Shown piece by piece: positions 49,586 to 57,650 of a DNA stretch of 64,000 nt. This DNA comes from Streptomyces sp. NBC_00237. GTDB taxonomy: Bacteria > Actinomycetota > Actinomycetes > Streptomycetales > Streptomycetaceae. Position 1 is the stretch's first letter, and each line of letters begins with the position of its first letter. Where the stretch lies: assembly GCF_026342435.1 (NCBI RefSeq), contig NZ_JAPEMT010000001.1:919993-983992 (forward strand). The letters run 5' to 3'. The notes beneath the pieces are model-generated. The model did no database searches, was not told the DNA's origin, and saw only the letters and a program-made list of their open reading frames with translations. Both the position numbers and the translations under genes were made by a program.

Positions 49586-52033
49586 TCAGTCGAGAGCGAG
49601 CGCGTAGACGTGGTGGCCGCGGAACGCGAGGAGCGTGCGGCCCGCGATCTTGGCGCTGTAGACGGGGAAGTCGGGCTGGGCGCCGCCCTTCACGGACTCG
49701 CCGCGGTCCGTGAACTTCCAGCGCAGCGTGCCGTCCTGGGCGTCGAACGCGGTGAGCTGAGTGGCTCCGAGCGACACGACCGTGCGGCCGGATTCGCTGA
49801 CGCTGACCGCGTTGACGCCCCTGCTGGGTTCTTCCGTCGGCTGCATCCACCGCTGGGTGCCGGTCCTGGTGTCGAGGGCGAGCACCGTGGTCTGGTTGCT
49901 CCCGACGTACAGGGTCTCGCCGTGCACCTTGCCGTTGCCGAAGCCCCAGGGGTCCAGGCCGATCCCCTGCGGGGTCGCGGGGGTGCGCCACAGACTCTTG
50001 CCGGTGCTGAGGTCGAACGCGGCGATGTGCTCGCCGGTCGCGCCGAACAGGGGGCCGGTCGGGCCGACGGTGATTCCGGCGTGCTCGCGTACGTCCTTGA
50101 ACTCCTTGGCCCAGAGCTGCCTTCCGGTCCTGCGGTCCAGGAGCAGCACGTGCTGAAGGCCCTTGCGCTGCTTCTTCACGGCGGGTGGGACGACGAGGGA
50201 CACGTCGCGCAGGAGGAGGCCCTCGGGGCGGACCGCGAGGGGGCGGAAGATCCGGGAGCCGAGGTCGTCGGCGACCTTGGAGCGCCAGAGTTCCCTGCGG
50301 GCGGCCATGTCGTACGCGAGGACGTACTGCATGAGCTCGCCCTTCGCGTCGCGGCCCGAGACGTCGAGCCAGACGACGGGTCCTTCGGCGGTGATCTGGT
50401 GGTTCACCAGCGCGCGCTCGTCGCCGAGGACGGTCTTGAACGGCAGGCGGCGCTTCACCACGCCGGTCCGGGCGTCGAACCAGACGAAGCCCCCCTTCAG
50501 CTGGTCCACGACGAAGCAGTGCCGGTCGTCGACGGGGAACGCGGCGGCGTGGACGTTCAGGGACTTCTGGGTCCACAGGACGCGGCCGGTGCGGATGTCG
50601 ACGCCCGTGCTGGGCAGGTCCTTGCCGGTGAGTACGAGGACCTGGTTGCGCCAGATGCATATCTGCGTGGCGTCGGGGTTCTCGCCAGCGCGGGGGTCGG
50701 CGGCGAGGGTGTGGCGGTAGTGCCAGAGGGGGGCGGGGGAGGTGCCCGGAAGCTGTGGCTCGGGGGCGGGGGCGGGTGTTCCCGTTTCCCTGCGGGTGTC
50801 GTTCGAGGTGAGGGCGTAGGTGGTGCCTGCGCCGAGGGCGATCCCGGCGGCTCCGGCGAGGAGGGAGGTGAGGAGGGTGCGGCGGGGGAGTCCCTGGGCG
50901 ACGGGCGGGGCGTGGCTTCCCCCCTGGCCGGGGGAGGTGGGGGCCGAGTCGAGGGTCGTACGGGGGTGGGGCGGGGCTCCGTCGGTGGGGGTGGCGGTAC
51001 GGGGGACGGGCATGGCTCCGTCGGTGGGGGTGGCGGTACGGGGGACGGGCATGGCTCCGTCGGTGGGGGTGGCGGCCCCGGGGGCGGGGGGCCCGAGGGG
51101 GGTGGGTGGAGGGTCCTGGGGGAGCGGGGGTGCTTCCAGGGAGAGGACGGCGGAGGCTTGGGTGGAGAGGGCGGTGAGGAGGCGGCCCGGGAGCCAGCCC
51201 TGGGCGGTCAGGGTCGCGGGGGTGTCCGGGGCGAGGAGAGCGGCCAGCTCCGGCGGGGTCGGGCGGGCCTGGGGGGAGGCGGCCAGACAGTGGGAGAGGA
51301 GCGGGCGCAGGGCCTCCGGGGCGGAGGCGAGGTTCGGGGCGGCGGTGAAGTCCGGGGTGGCGGAGGCCGGTCCACCGGGGAACGGGGAGACGCCAGGGAA
51401 GGGGGAGGCGCCGGTGGCCGCGTACGCGAGGAGGTGGCCCAGGACGAAGACGTCGGAGGCGGGGGTGGGACGGCCGCCGGAGGCTTGTTCCGGGGTCAAG
51501 TAGCCCAGGGTGACGGAGAGCTGGCCGTTCGCGCCGCGCTGTGCGGAGGCCGCGGCGCCCAGTGCGCCGAAGGCCGTGAGGCGGGGGCCGTCCGCCGCCA
51601 GGAGGACGGTGTCGGCGGAGAGGCCCTGGTGGACCGCGCCCGTGGAGTGCACCCGGGTCAGGGCTTCGGCGAGGGCCGCGCCCAGGACCCGTACCGCACG
51701 CTCGGGCAGCGGGCCCGCGAGCGCGACGGCCTCGCCCAGGGTGAGGGAGGGGACGTAACCCCGGGCGGTCCACAGGTCGTCGCCGGTGGTGCGGGAGTCG
51801 AGGAGGGTCTGCACCCAGCCGCCCGCGAGCCGCCCGCCGGTCTCCGCCTCGGTCGCGAACTGCCGTCGGAACGCGGGCAGGGGGGCGAGTTCGGGTCTGG
51901 CGCGGGTGACGAGGGCGGTGCTGCCGTCGGGGGCGTGGGCGAGGTACTGGACGGAGCTGGCCGTCTCGCGGAAGCGGACCAGTGTGCGGTAAGGGCCTAT
52001 CTGGGCCGGATCGTCCTTGTGCAGCGCTTCCAT
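49586..52033 (-). CDS. Pseudokinase fused to PQQ-type beta-propeller
   Basis: The 815-residue protein aligns with its two neighbours but has lost every catalytic residue. The glycine loop is FRETASSVQYLAH, the ATP lysine is missing (STALVTRARPE), HRDLKPSN has become HQGLSADT (residues 135-142), and DFG has become AFG (154-156). The fold markers GYLTPEQ and SDVFVLGHLLAYAATG remain, so it is a pseudokinase rather than a decayed gene. A Pro/Ala linker with a 13-residue repeat (TPTDGAMPVPRTA) precedes a membrane helix (LLTSLLAGAAGIALGAGTTYAL) and the propeller. It may regulate or scaffold the two active kinases. Confidence 0.85.
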   Translation of the reverse strand: MEALHKDDPAQIGPYRTLVRFRETASSVQYLAHAPDGSTALVTRARPELAPLPAFRRQFATEAETGGRLAGGWVQTLLDSRTTGDDLWTARGYVPSLTLGEAVALAGPLPERAVRVLGAALAEALTRVHSTGAVHQGLSADTVLLAADGPRLTAFGALGAAASAQRGANGQLSVTLGYLTPEQASGGRPTPASDVFVLGHLLAYAATGASPFPGVSPFPGGPASATPDFTAAPNLASAPEALRPLLSHCLAASPQARPTPPELAALLAPDTPATLTAQGWLPGRLLTALSTQASAVLSLEAPPLPQDPPPTPLGPPAPGAATPTDGAMPVPRTATPTDGAMPVPRTATPTDGAPPHPRTTLDSAPTSPGQGGSHAPPVAQGLPRRTLLTSLLAGAAGIALGAGTTYALTSNDTRRETGTPAPAPEPQLPGTSPAPLWHYRHTLAADPRAGENPDATQICIWRNQVLVLTGKDLPSTGVDIRTGRVLWTQKSLNVHAAAFPVDDRHCFVVDQLKGGFVWFDARTGVVKRRLPFKTVLGDERALVNHQITAEGPVVWLDVSGRDAKGELMQYVLAYDMAARRELWRSKVADDLGSRIFRPLAVRPEGLLLRDVSLVVPPAVKKQRKGLQHVLLLDRRTGRQLWAKEFKDVREHAGITVGPTGPLFGATGEHIAAFDLSTGKSLWRTPATPQGIGLDPWGFGNGKVHGETLYVGSNQTTVLALDTRTGTQRWMQPTEEPSRGVNAVSVSESGRTVVSLGATQLTAFDAQDGTLRWKFTDRGESVKGGAQPDFPVYSAKIAGRTLLAFRGHHVYALALD
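50975..51075. repeat. 39-bp in-frame repeat within the pseudokinase linker
   Basis: Two full and one partial 39-bp copies encode TPTDGAMPVPRTA in series. The copies are nearly identical at DNA level, so the expansion is recent. Confidence 0.8.
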
Positions 52034-52118
52034 GTGGAACTACCCCCAACTGTCACTGTCGCCCCAGTCGTTGTCACGGACCGCTTTAGGCACAGGGGTT
52101 CGATCTTAGGGGGAGGGG

Positions 52119-53006
52119 TCAGTCCGACGCGGGGCGGGTTTTTGTGCGTGGTGGCGGGAGGTGGCGGTCCAGGGCCATCGAGAGTTCCGCCTCGACCACG
52201 CTCTTGGCCAGCGGGCGCAGGCGTTGCGGGTCGGCGTCGTGGGTGGTGACCAGGCCGATGAACATCCGCGCGAGTACGTCCGCGTGCTCGCGGACCTGGA
52301 GGCCCGCGGCCATGACCTCGGAGAGCGGGACGCCCTCGCGGACCAGGGCCGCCGAGACGTCGAGCAGGCGGCGGCTGATGTGGACGATCTCGTCGCCGTC
52401 GACGGCGAGATAGCCGAGCGCGAGCGCGGAGGCGAGGTTCTCGGGGGTGACCTCGCCCTCGAAGTAGTCGGCGAGCTGCTCGGGGGTGAGGCGGACCGGG
52501 GTCTCCTCGGTGGGCTCCTGCGGGGTGCCGAGGGCGAGGAGTTCGCCCATGTCGCGACCGCTGTCGAAGGTGGAGGCGAGGTCGGCGATGCCGGTGAGGG
52601 TGTGGCCGCGCTCCAAGAGGGCGGAGATGGTGCGCAGACGGGCCAGGTGGTGGTCGTTGTACCAGGCGATGCGGCCCTCGCGGCGGGGCGGGCCGATGAG
52701 CTTGCGCTCGCGGTAGAAGCGGAGGGTGCGGACGGGGATGCCGGCGGCCTCGGCCAGCTCCTCCATGCGGTACTCGCGGTACGGGCGGTCCTTGCGCTCC
52801 TCGCGCTCCTCCTGGCCCTTGCGGTCCTCCCGGGCCTCGCGGTCCTCCCGGTCCTCGCGGTGCGGGCGCGGCTGGTCGGCCCGTGTGTCCTCGGCGGCCG
52901 GGCGTGGCCGGTCGTCGCGGGTTTCCTTGTGTTCGCCGCCCTGTGCGGGGCCCTGTTCGGGGATTTCCGGTGCTTCTTCCACGCCCGGAAGCCTATTCCG
53001 TACCAC
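52119..53006 (-). CDS. MerR family regulator with charged N-terminal extension
   Basis: The winged-helix MerR domain starts near residue 78 (YRMEELAEAAGIPVRTLRFYRERKLIGPPRREGRIAWYNDHHLARLRTISALLERGHTLTGIADL). An effector domain without an obvious metal-binding Cys set follows. The first roughly 75 residues consist of acidic/basic repeats (EDREDREAREDRKGQEEREERKDR) and are probably disordered. GTG 53006 gives 295 residues; GTG 52982 is a plausible later start. It is divergent from the monooxygenase operon over 125 bp and is the natural candidate for its regulator. Confidence 0.85.
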   Translation of the reverse strand: MVRNRLPGVEEAPEIPEQGPAQGGEHKETRDDRPRPAAEDTRADQPRPHREDREDREAREDRKGQEEREERKDRPYREYRMEELAEAAGIPVRTLRFYRERKLIGPPRREGRIAWYNDHHLARLRTISALLERGHTLTGIADLASTFDSGRDMGELLALGTPQEPTEETPVRLTPEQLADYFEGEVTPENLASALALGYLAVDGDEIVHISRRLLDVSAALVREGVPLSEVMAAGLQVREHADVLARMFIGLVTTHDADPQRLRPLAKSVVEAELSMALDRHLPPPRTKTRPASD

Positions 53007-53131
53007 CGGTAACTCGTCCCGTCGTACCCCTACCGATCAGTACGCCACTGCTCTACTCTCCCAACCATGCCAGTGATTGCTGGCGGAGTTGCTGGGTTGC
53101 GAGGTGTAGTCGAGTGCGGGAGGCGTCGGGC

Positions 53132-54667
53132 ATGACCGAGTTCGAGCACGAGCATGTACGAGTGGCGGTGATCGGGTCCGGGTTCGGGGGCCTGGGGGCC
53201 GCGGTCCGGCTGCGCAGGGAAGGGATCACCGACTTCGTCGTGCTGGAGCGGGCGGATTCGGTGGGCGGGACCTGGCGGGACAACAGCTATCCCGGCTGCG
53301 CGTGCGACGTGCCGTCCCACCTCTACTCCTTCTCCTTCGCGCCCAACCCCGAGTGGCCGCGCACCTTTTCCGGGCAGGAGCACATCCGCGCGTACCTGGA
53401 GCACGTGACGGACACCTTCGGGCTCCGCCCGCACATCCGCCTCAACCACGAGGTGACGATGATGACCTGGGACGCCGAGAAGCTCTGGTGGAGGATCGAG
53501 GCGGCCAACGGCACCACGCTCGTCGCGGACGTCGTCGTGTCGGCGACCGGTCCGCTCTCCGACCCCAAGACCCCCGACATCCCGGGCCTCGACACCTTCC
53601 CCGGGAAGGTCTTCCACTCCGCGCGGTGGGACCACGACTACGACCTCGGGGGCAAGCGGGTCGCGATGATCGGGACCGGCGCGTCCGCGATCCAGATCGT
53701 CCCCGCGATCCAGTCGGAGGTCGGCAGTCTCACCCTCTTCCAGCGGACCCCGCCGTGGGTGATGCCGCGCGCCGACCGCGCGATCACCGGCGCGGAACGC
53801 TGGCTGCACCGGACGGTCCCGGCCACGGGCAAGGCCCGGCGCGGGCTGCTGTGGGGCATCCGCGAGCTCCAGGTGCAGGCGTTCACCAAGCGGCCGAACG
53901 AACTCGGCTTCATCGAGAACATAGCCAAGGCCAACATGGCGAAGTCGATCAAGGACCCCGCGCTGAGGGCCAAGTTGACCCCCGACTACCGGATCGGCTG
54001 CAAGCGCATCCTGTTGTCGAGTACGTACTATCCGGCTCTGGCCGAGCCCCATGTGGACGTCGTCGCGTCCGGGCTGAGTGAGGTGCGCGGCTCGACCGTC
54101 GTCGCCGCCGACGGCACGGAGGCCGAGGTCGACGCGATCATCTTCGGTACGGGATTCCACGTGACGGACATGCCGATCGCCGACCGGGTGGTCGGGGCCG
54201 ACGGCATCACCCTCGCCGAGGCGTGGAAGGGCGGCATGGAGTCGCTGCGCGGCGCGACCGCCGTCGGGTTCCCGAACTGGATGACGATCATCGGCCCGAA
54301 CACGGGTCTCGGGAACTCGTCGATGATCCTGATGATCGAGGCCCAGCTCAGCTATCTCGCCGACTACATGCGGCAGTTGGACGTCCTGGGCGGTCGGGTG
54401 GCACTGTCCGCACGGCCCTCCGCCGTCGGCGCGTGGAACCGCCGCGTGCAGGAGCGCATGAAGCGGACGGTCTGGAACACCGGCGGCTGCGACAGCTGGT
54501 ACCTGGACGCGAACGGCCGCAACACGACGGTGTGGCCGGGCACGACCTCGGAGTTCCGGCGGGCGACGCGGGAGGTCAACCTCGCGGAGTACGAGGTGGT
54601 GCGCGCCGAGGCCCCTTCCCCCGTCGAGGACGCCGCCCCCGCCGAGGCCGAGGAGGCGGTCGCGTGA
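53132..54667 (+). CDS. Type I Baeyer-Villiger monooxygenase (FAD/NADPH)
   Basis: The 511-residue flavoprotein has the FAD-binding GSGFGG at residues 15-20 and VVLERADSVGGTWRDNSYPGC. The Baeyer-Villiger signature is FPGKVFHSARWD near residues 155-166 (consensus FxGxxxHxxxWP/D). A second Rossmann motif for NADPH (IGTGASAIQI) lies near 180, with IIFGTGFHVTD later. It inserts oxygen next to a ketone to form an ester or lactone. GGGAGG precedes the ATG. Stop and next start overlap as GTGA. The hydrolase and SDR downstream could open the ester and supply or reduce the ketone. Confidence 0.88.
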   Translation: MTEFEHEHVRVAVIGSGFGGLGAAVRLRREGITDFVVLERADSVGGTWRDNSYPGCACDVPSHLYSFSFAPNPEWPRTFSGQEHIRAYLEHVTDTFGLRPHIRLNHEVTMMTWDAEKLWWRIEAANGTTLVADVVVSATGPLSDPKTPDIPGLDTFPGKVFHSARWDHDYDLGGKRVAMIGTGASAIQIVPAIQSEVGSLTLFQRTPPWVMPRADRAITGAERWLHRTVPATGKARRGLLWGIRELQVQAFTKRPNELGFIENIAKANMAKSIKDPALRAKLTPDYRIGCKRILLSSTYYPALAEPHVDVVASGLSEVRGSTVVAADGTEAEVDAIIFGTGFHVTDMPIADRVVGADGITLAEAWKGGMESLRGATAVGFPNWMTIIGPNTGLGNSSMILMIEAQLSYLADYMRQLDVLGGRVALSARPSAVGAWNRRVQERMKRTVWNTGGCDSWYLDANGRNTTVWPGTTSEFRRATREVNLAEYEVVRAEAPSPVEDAAPAEAEEAVA

Positions 54668-55608
54668 CCACGGAACGCGGGCTTGGCGTAAGGGGGCACG
54701 GCGTGGACGTAGGGGAACACTGCCTGGATCTGCGGGAGTTGACCGTCACCTCCGCCGACGGCGCGCGGCTCCACGTCGAGGTGTACGGGGCGGAGGACGC
54801 GCCCCCGGTCGTGCTGGCGCACGGCTGGACGTGCTCGATCGGCTTCTGGGACGCCCAGATCCGGGACCTCTCCCGGGACTTCCGGGTCATCGCGTACGAC
54901 CAGCGGGGTCACGGCCGCTCACCGGCCTCCGCCGCGTACTCCGCGGAAGGTCTCGCCGACGACCTGGAGGCCGTGCTCGCCGCGACCCTCGCACCCGGGG
55001 AGAAGGCGGTCGTCGCCGGGCACTCCATGGGCGGCATGACGATCATGGCAGCCGCCGGGCGGCCCGGGGTTGCCGAGCACGCGGCGGCGGTACTGCTGTG
55101 CAGCACGGGCAGTTCGCGCCTGGTCGCGGAGGCGCTGGTGGTGCCGCTGCGGGCGGGGCGGCTGCGGACCCGCCTGACGCGGTCCGTGCTGGGCGCGAAG
55201 GCCCCGCTGGGCCCGGTCACGCCCGTCTCCAAGGTGTTCCTCAAGTACGCCACGATGGGGCGCGGGGCGGCCCCGGACCGGGTCGCGGCGTGCGCGCGGA
55301 TCGTGCACGCGTGCCCGAAGGGGGTGCGGGTCGGCTGGTCGCACGTACTCGCGGAACTCGATATCGCCTCCCGGGTAAGGGAGTTGGCGGTGCCGGTGGC
55401 CGTGATCGCGGGCACGGACGACCGGCTCACGCCGCCCAAGCTCGCCCGGGAGATCGAGGCGTCGCTGCGCCGGTCGCTGGGGCTGACCCTGCTCGCCGGG
55501 GTGGGGCACATGTCGCCGGTGGAGGCACCGGAGGCCGTGAGCGGGAAGATCCGGCAGTTGGTCACGGAGTACGTGGTGGGCGCGGAACAACAGGAGGAAG
55601 TCGCATGA
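54664..55608 (+). CDS. Alpha/beta hydrolase
   Basis: The 314-residue enzyme has the oxyanion-hole region VVLAHGWTCSIGFWD, the IAYDQRGHGRSPAS strand, the nucleophile elbow GHSMGGM with Ser121, a late Asp in IAGTDDRLTPPKLAREI, and the catalytic His in LAGVGHMSPVEAPEAV. The triad is complete. It starts at a GTG overlapping the monooxygenase stop and ends by overlapping the SDR start as ATGA. An esterase or lactonase acting on the Baeyer-Villiger product is the simplest reading of this order; the substrate is not known. Confidence 0.88.
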   Translation: MTTERGLGVRGHGVDVGEHCLDLRELTVTSADGARLHVEVYGAEDAPPVVLAHGWTCSIGFWDAQIRDLSRDFRVIAYDQRGHGRSPASAAYSAEGLADDLEAVLAATLAPGEKAVVAGHSMGGMTIMAAAGRPGVAEHAAAVLLCSTGSSRLVAEALVVPLRAGRLRTRLTRSVLGAKAPLGPVTPVSKVFLKYATMGRGAAPDRVAACARIVHACPKGVRVGWSHVLAELDIASRVRELAVPVAVIAGTDDRLTPPKLAREIEASLRRSLGLTLLAGVGHMSPVEAPEAVSGKIRQLVTEYVVGAEQQEEVA

Positions 55609-56483
55609 GCTACAGCCTTGAGGGACAGGTCGCGGTCGTCACGGGCGGGGCCCGGGGCGTGGGCGAACTGCTCGCCCGCAAACTCTCCGCGCGCGGGGCG
55701 AACATCGCCCTGGTCGGCCTGGAGCCGGAGCTGCTGAAGGACGTCACCGGGCGGCTGCACACCGAGAGCGACTGGTGGTACGCGGACGTCACGGACCACG
55801 AGGCGATGGCGCGCGTGGCGGAGGAGGTGAAGGAGCGCTTCGGGAAGGTCGACATCGTCGTCGCGAACGCGGGCGTGGCGTCCGGGGGCCCCTTCATCGA
55901 CTCCGACCCGGAGGCGTGGCGGCGGGTCATCGAGGTCAACCTGGTGGGCGGAGCCGTCACCGCCCGCGCCTTCCTCCCCGTACTGATGGAGAGCCGGGGC
56001 TACTTCCTCCAGATCGCCTCCCTCGCCGCGATCACCCCGGCCCCGATGATGAGCGCGTACTGCGCCTCGAAGTCGGGCGTCGAGGCGTTCGCGCACTGCC
56101 TGCGGGCCGAGGTCGGCTACCGGGGAGTGCGGGTGGGCGTCGGCTATTTCTCGTGGACCGACACGGACATGGTGCGCGGCGCGGACCAGGACGACGTCAT
56201 GCGCGAACTGCGCCAGCGCCTCCCGTGGCCGTCCAACCGGACGTACCCGCTGGGCCCGGCCGTGGACCGCATCGTCGCGGGCATCGAACGCCGCTCGCAC
56301 CACGTGTACGCGCAGTGGTGGCTGCGCGGGATGCAGTCGGTGCGCGGCTACCTGCCCGGGGTCATCGGAACGGTCGGCCAGCGCGAGATGCGCCGCTTCG
56401 CACCGCGCCTGGAGGGAGTGAGCAAGGGCCTCGTGGGCGCGGGGGGCGCGGCGGACGAGTCGACGCGGGGCGTGGGGGTGTAG
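55605..56483 (+). CDS. Short-chain dehydrogenase/reductase
   Basis: The 292-residue SDR has the NAD(P)-binding VVTGGARGVGELLAR near residue 14, IVVANAGVASGG, IASLAAITPAPMMSAYCASKSGVEAF with the catalytic Tyr152 and Lys156, and a longer C-terminal part (about 60 residues beyond the core) ending in Gly/Ala. AGGAGG precedes the ATG, which overlaps the hydrolase stop. It is the last gene of the monooxygenase operon. It may oxidise an alcohol to the ketone that the monooxygenase uses. Confidence 0.9.
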   Translation: MSYSLEGQVAVVTGGARGVGELLARKLSARGANIALVGLEPELLKDVTGRLHTESDWWYADVTDHEAMARVAEEVKERFGKVDIVVANAGVASGGPFIDSDPEAWRRVIEVNLVGGAVTARAFLPVLMESRGYFLQIASLAAITPAPMMSAYCASKSGVEAFAHCLRAEVGYRGVRVGVGYFSWTDTDMVRGADQDDVMRELRQRLPWPSNRTYPLGPAVDRIVAGIERRSHHVYAQWWLRGMQSVRGYLPGVIGTVGQREMRRFAPRLEGVSKGLVGAGGAADESTRGVGV

Positions 56484-56525
56484 GGACCGACCGAGGGGTG
56501 GGGCTTGGTGGGCCCCACCCCGGGG

Positions 56526-56948
56526 TCACAACCGCTTCAGGCCGACGTACTGGAGCGCGGCGAACCCGCCGACCGTCAGGGCCTGGAGCACGATCCAGGC
56601 CGTGCCGACGCCGGTCGGGGACAGCGTGCCGGAGATCGCCACCGCCAGACTGAGCACGACCCACAGCAGGTTGGCCGCGATGACGGCGGCCAGAGCCGTG
56701 CGGCTGACGTCCTTGCGCGTACCGGCGGCCAGCACTCCCAGTGCGTAGAGGAGCAGGAACGCCCCGACCGGGTACTGGACCGCCGTCGTGACGCCGAACC
56801 AGGATTCGAGGGTCGTGGCGAGGCCCAGGTAGGCGATGCCGTTGAGGCCGGTGACCGCTGCGTCCAGCTTGAGCGCGAGCCGGGCGAAACCGTCGGGTGC
56901 GGCGGTCCTCGCGGAGGAGGTCAGGTCGTCGTACTGCGTCGTGGCCAC
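56526..56948 (-). CDS. Four-helix integral membrane protein, unknown function
   Basis: The 140-residue protein has a short polar N-terminus and four hydrophobic helices (LDAAVTGLNGIAYLGLATTL, VQYPVGAFLLLYALGVLAAG, ALAAVIAANLLWVVLSLAVAI, GTAWIVLQALTVGGFAALQYVGL). The GTG at 56948 with AAGGG upstream is preferred; ATG 56969 is also in frame. It resembles the small SPW/DoxX-like membrane proteins often seen in actinomycetes, but I cannot assign a family. It is convergent with the SDR, 42 bp apart. Confidence 0.7.
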   Translation of the reverse strand: MATTQYDDLTSSARTAAPDGFARLALKLDAAVTGLNGIAYLGLATTLESWFGVTTAVQYPVGAFLLLYALGVLAAGTRKDVSRTALAAVIAANLLWVVLSLAVAISGTLSPTGVGTAWIVLQALTVGGFAALQYVGLKRL

Positions 56949-57650
56949 TGTCGAATTCCCTTCGTGCATACAGGAGTTGGGGGGTGCGGACGGCGACCTG
57001 TGCGTGGCCGCCGTCCGCTCCTGAAAGGTATGCAGGGGCGGGAATTGCCTCAATTACCTGCTAGGTAAGGGGCGTACGTCTCGACGGGACCCGCACCCCC
57101 AGCAAGGCGCCCGCCCCGGCGCCGCCCCTTGGGCTCCGCCTCCGCCTAGCCCCCTCGGGCTCCGCTTCCCTAGCCTCCTTGGGCGGCGGGGCCAGCCCCC
57201 TCCGCCTCCGCCTCGTCCCCTTGGGCGGCGGGGCCGCCCCCCGGGGGCGGAACGGGCGGGCAAGGGGGCGGCCCCTCTCGCTCCGGGCCCGCCCCGGTGC
57301 CGCCCGCCGTTACCTCGCCCCATGGGTGCGCCGCACCCCGGTGCGCCTGCGGCGGGCCGCCCCAGACCCTTCCCCAAGCTCTCAACTTCGTTCGAGCAGG
57401 GGAGACCCCATCCTTCACCTAAACTCGCGAGGCTTGGGGTTCGGATGTGCGGGTGCGTGGGGGCTGGGCGCGCAGTTCCCCGCGCCCCTAACAGCCCCAG
57501 CGGAGCCGGGAGCGCACCCGCGGCGGAGCCGCACAGTGACACAGGCCCGCGCCCCTAAAGGGGCACGTCCACGCAGGCCCTCGCGGAGCCGGGAGCGCAC
57601 GCGCGGCCGGGCCGCGCAGTGATGCGGCCCCGCGCCCCCAAGGGGCGGAC
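56949..57650. repeat. 700-bp repeat-rich gene-free gap
   Basis: No convincing gene. From about 57110 to 57310 the sequence repeats CTCCGCCTCCGCCT and CCTTGGGCGGCGGGGCC (twice). From about 57440 to 57650 it carries GCGCAGTTCCCCGCGCCCCT followed by AGGGGC-type palindromes, a motif I recall as common between Streptomyces genes, with several degenerate copies ending CCGCGCAGTGAT. The many GC hairpins can end transcription from both sides. Confidence 0.6.

Noticed and set aside
57170-57560. Several overlapping open frames of 70-160 codons in the repeat gap
   Set aside because: They follow the repeats, lack ribosome-binding sequences and show Arg/Pro/Gly-only composition expected of out-of-frame GC-rich DNA.
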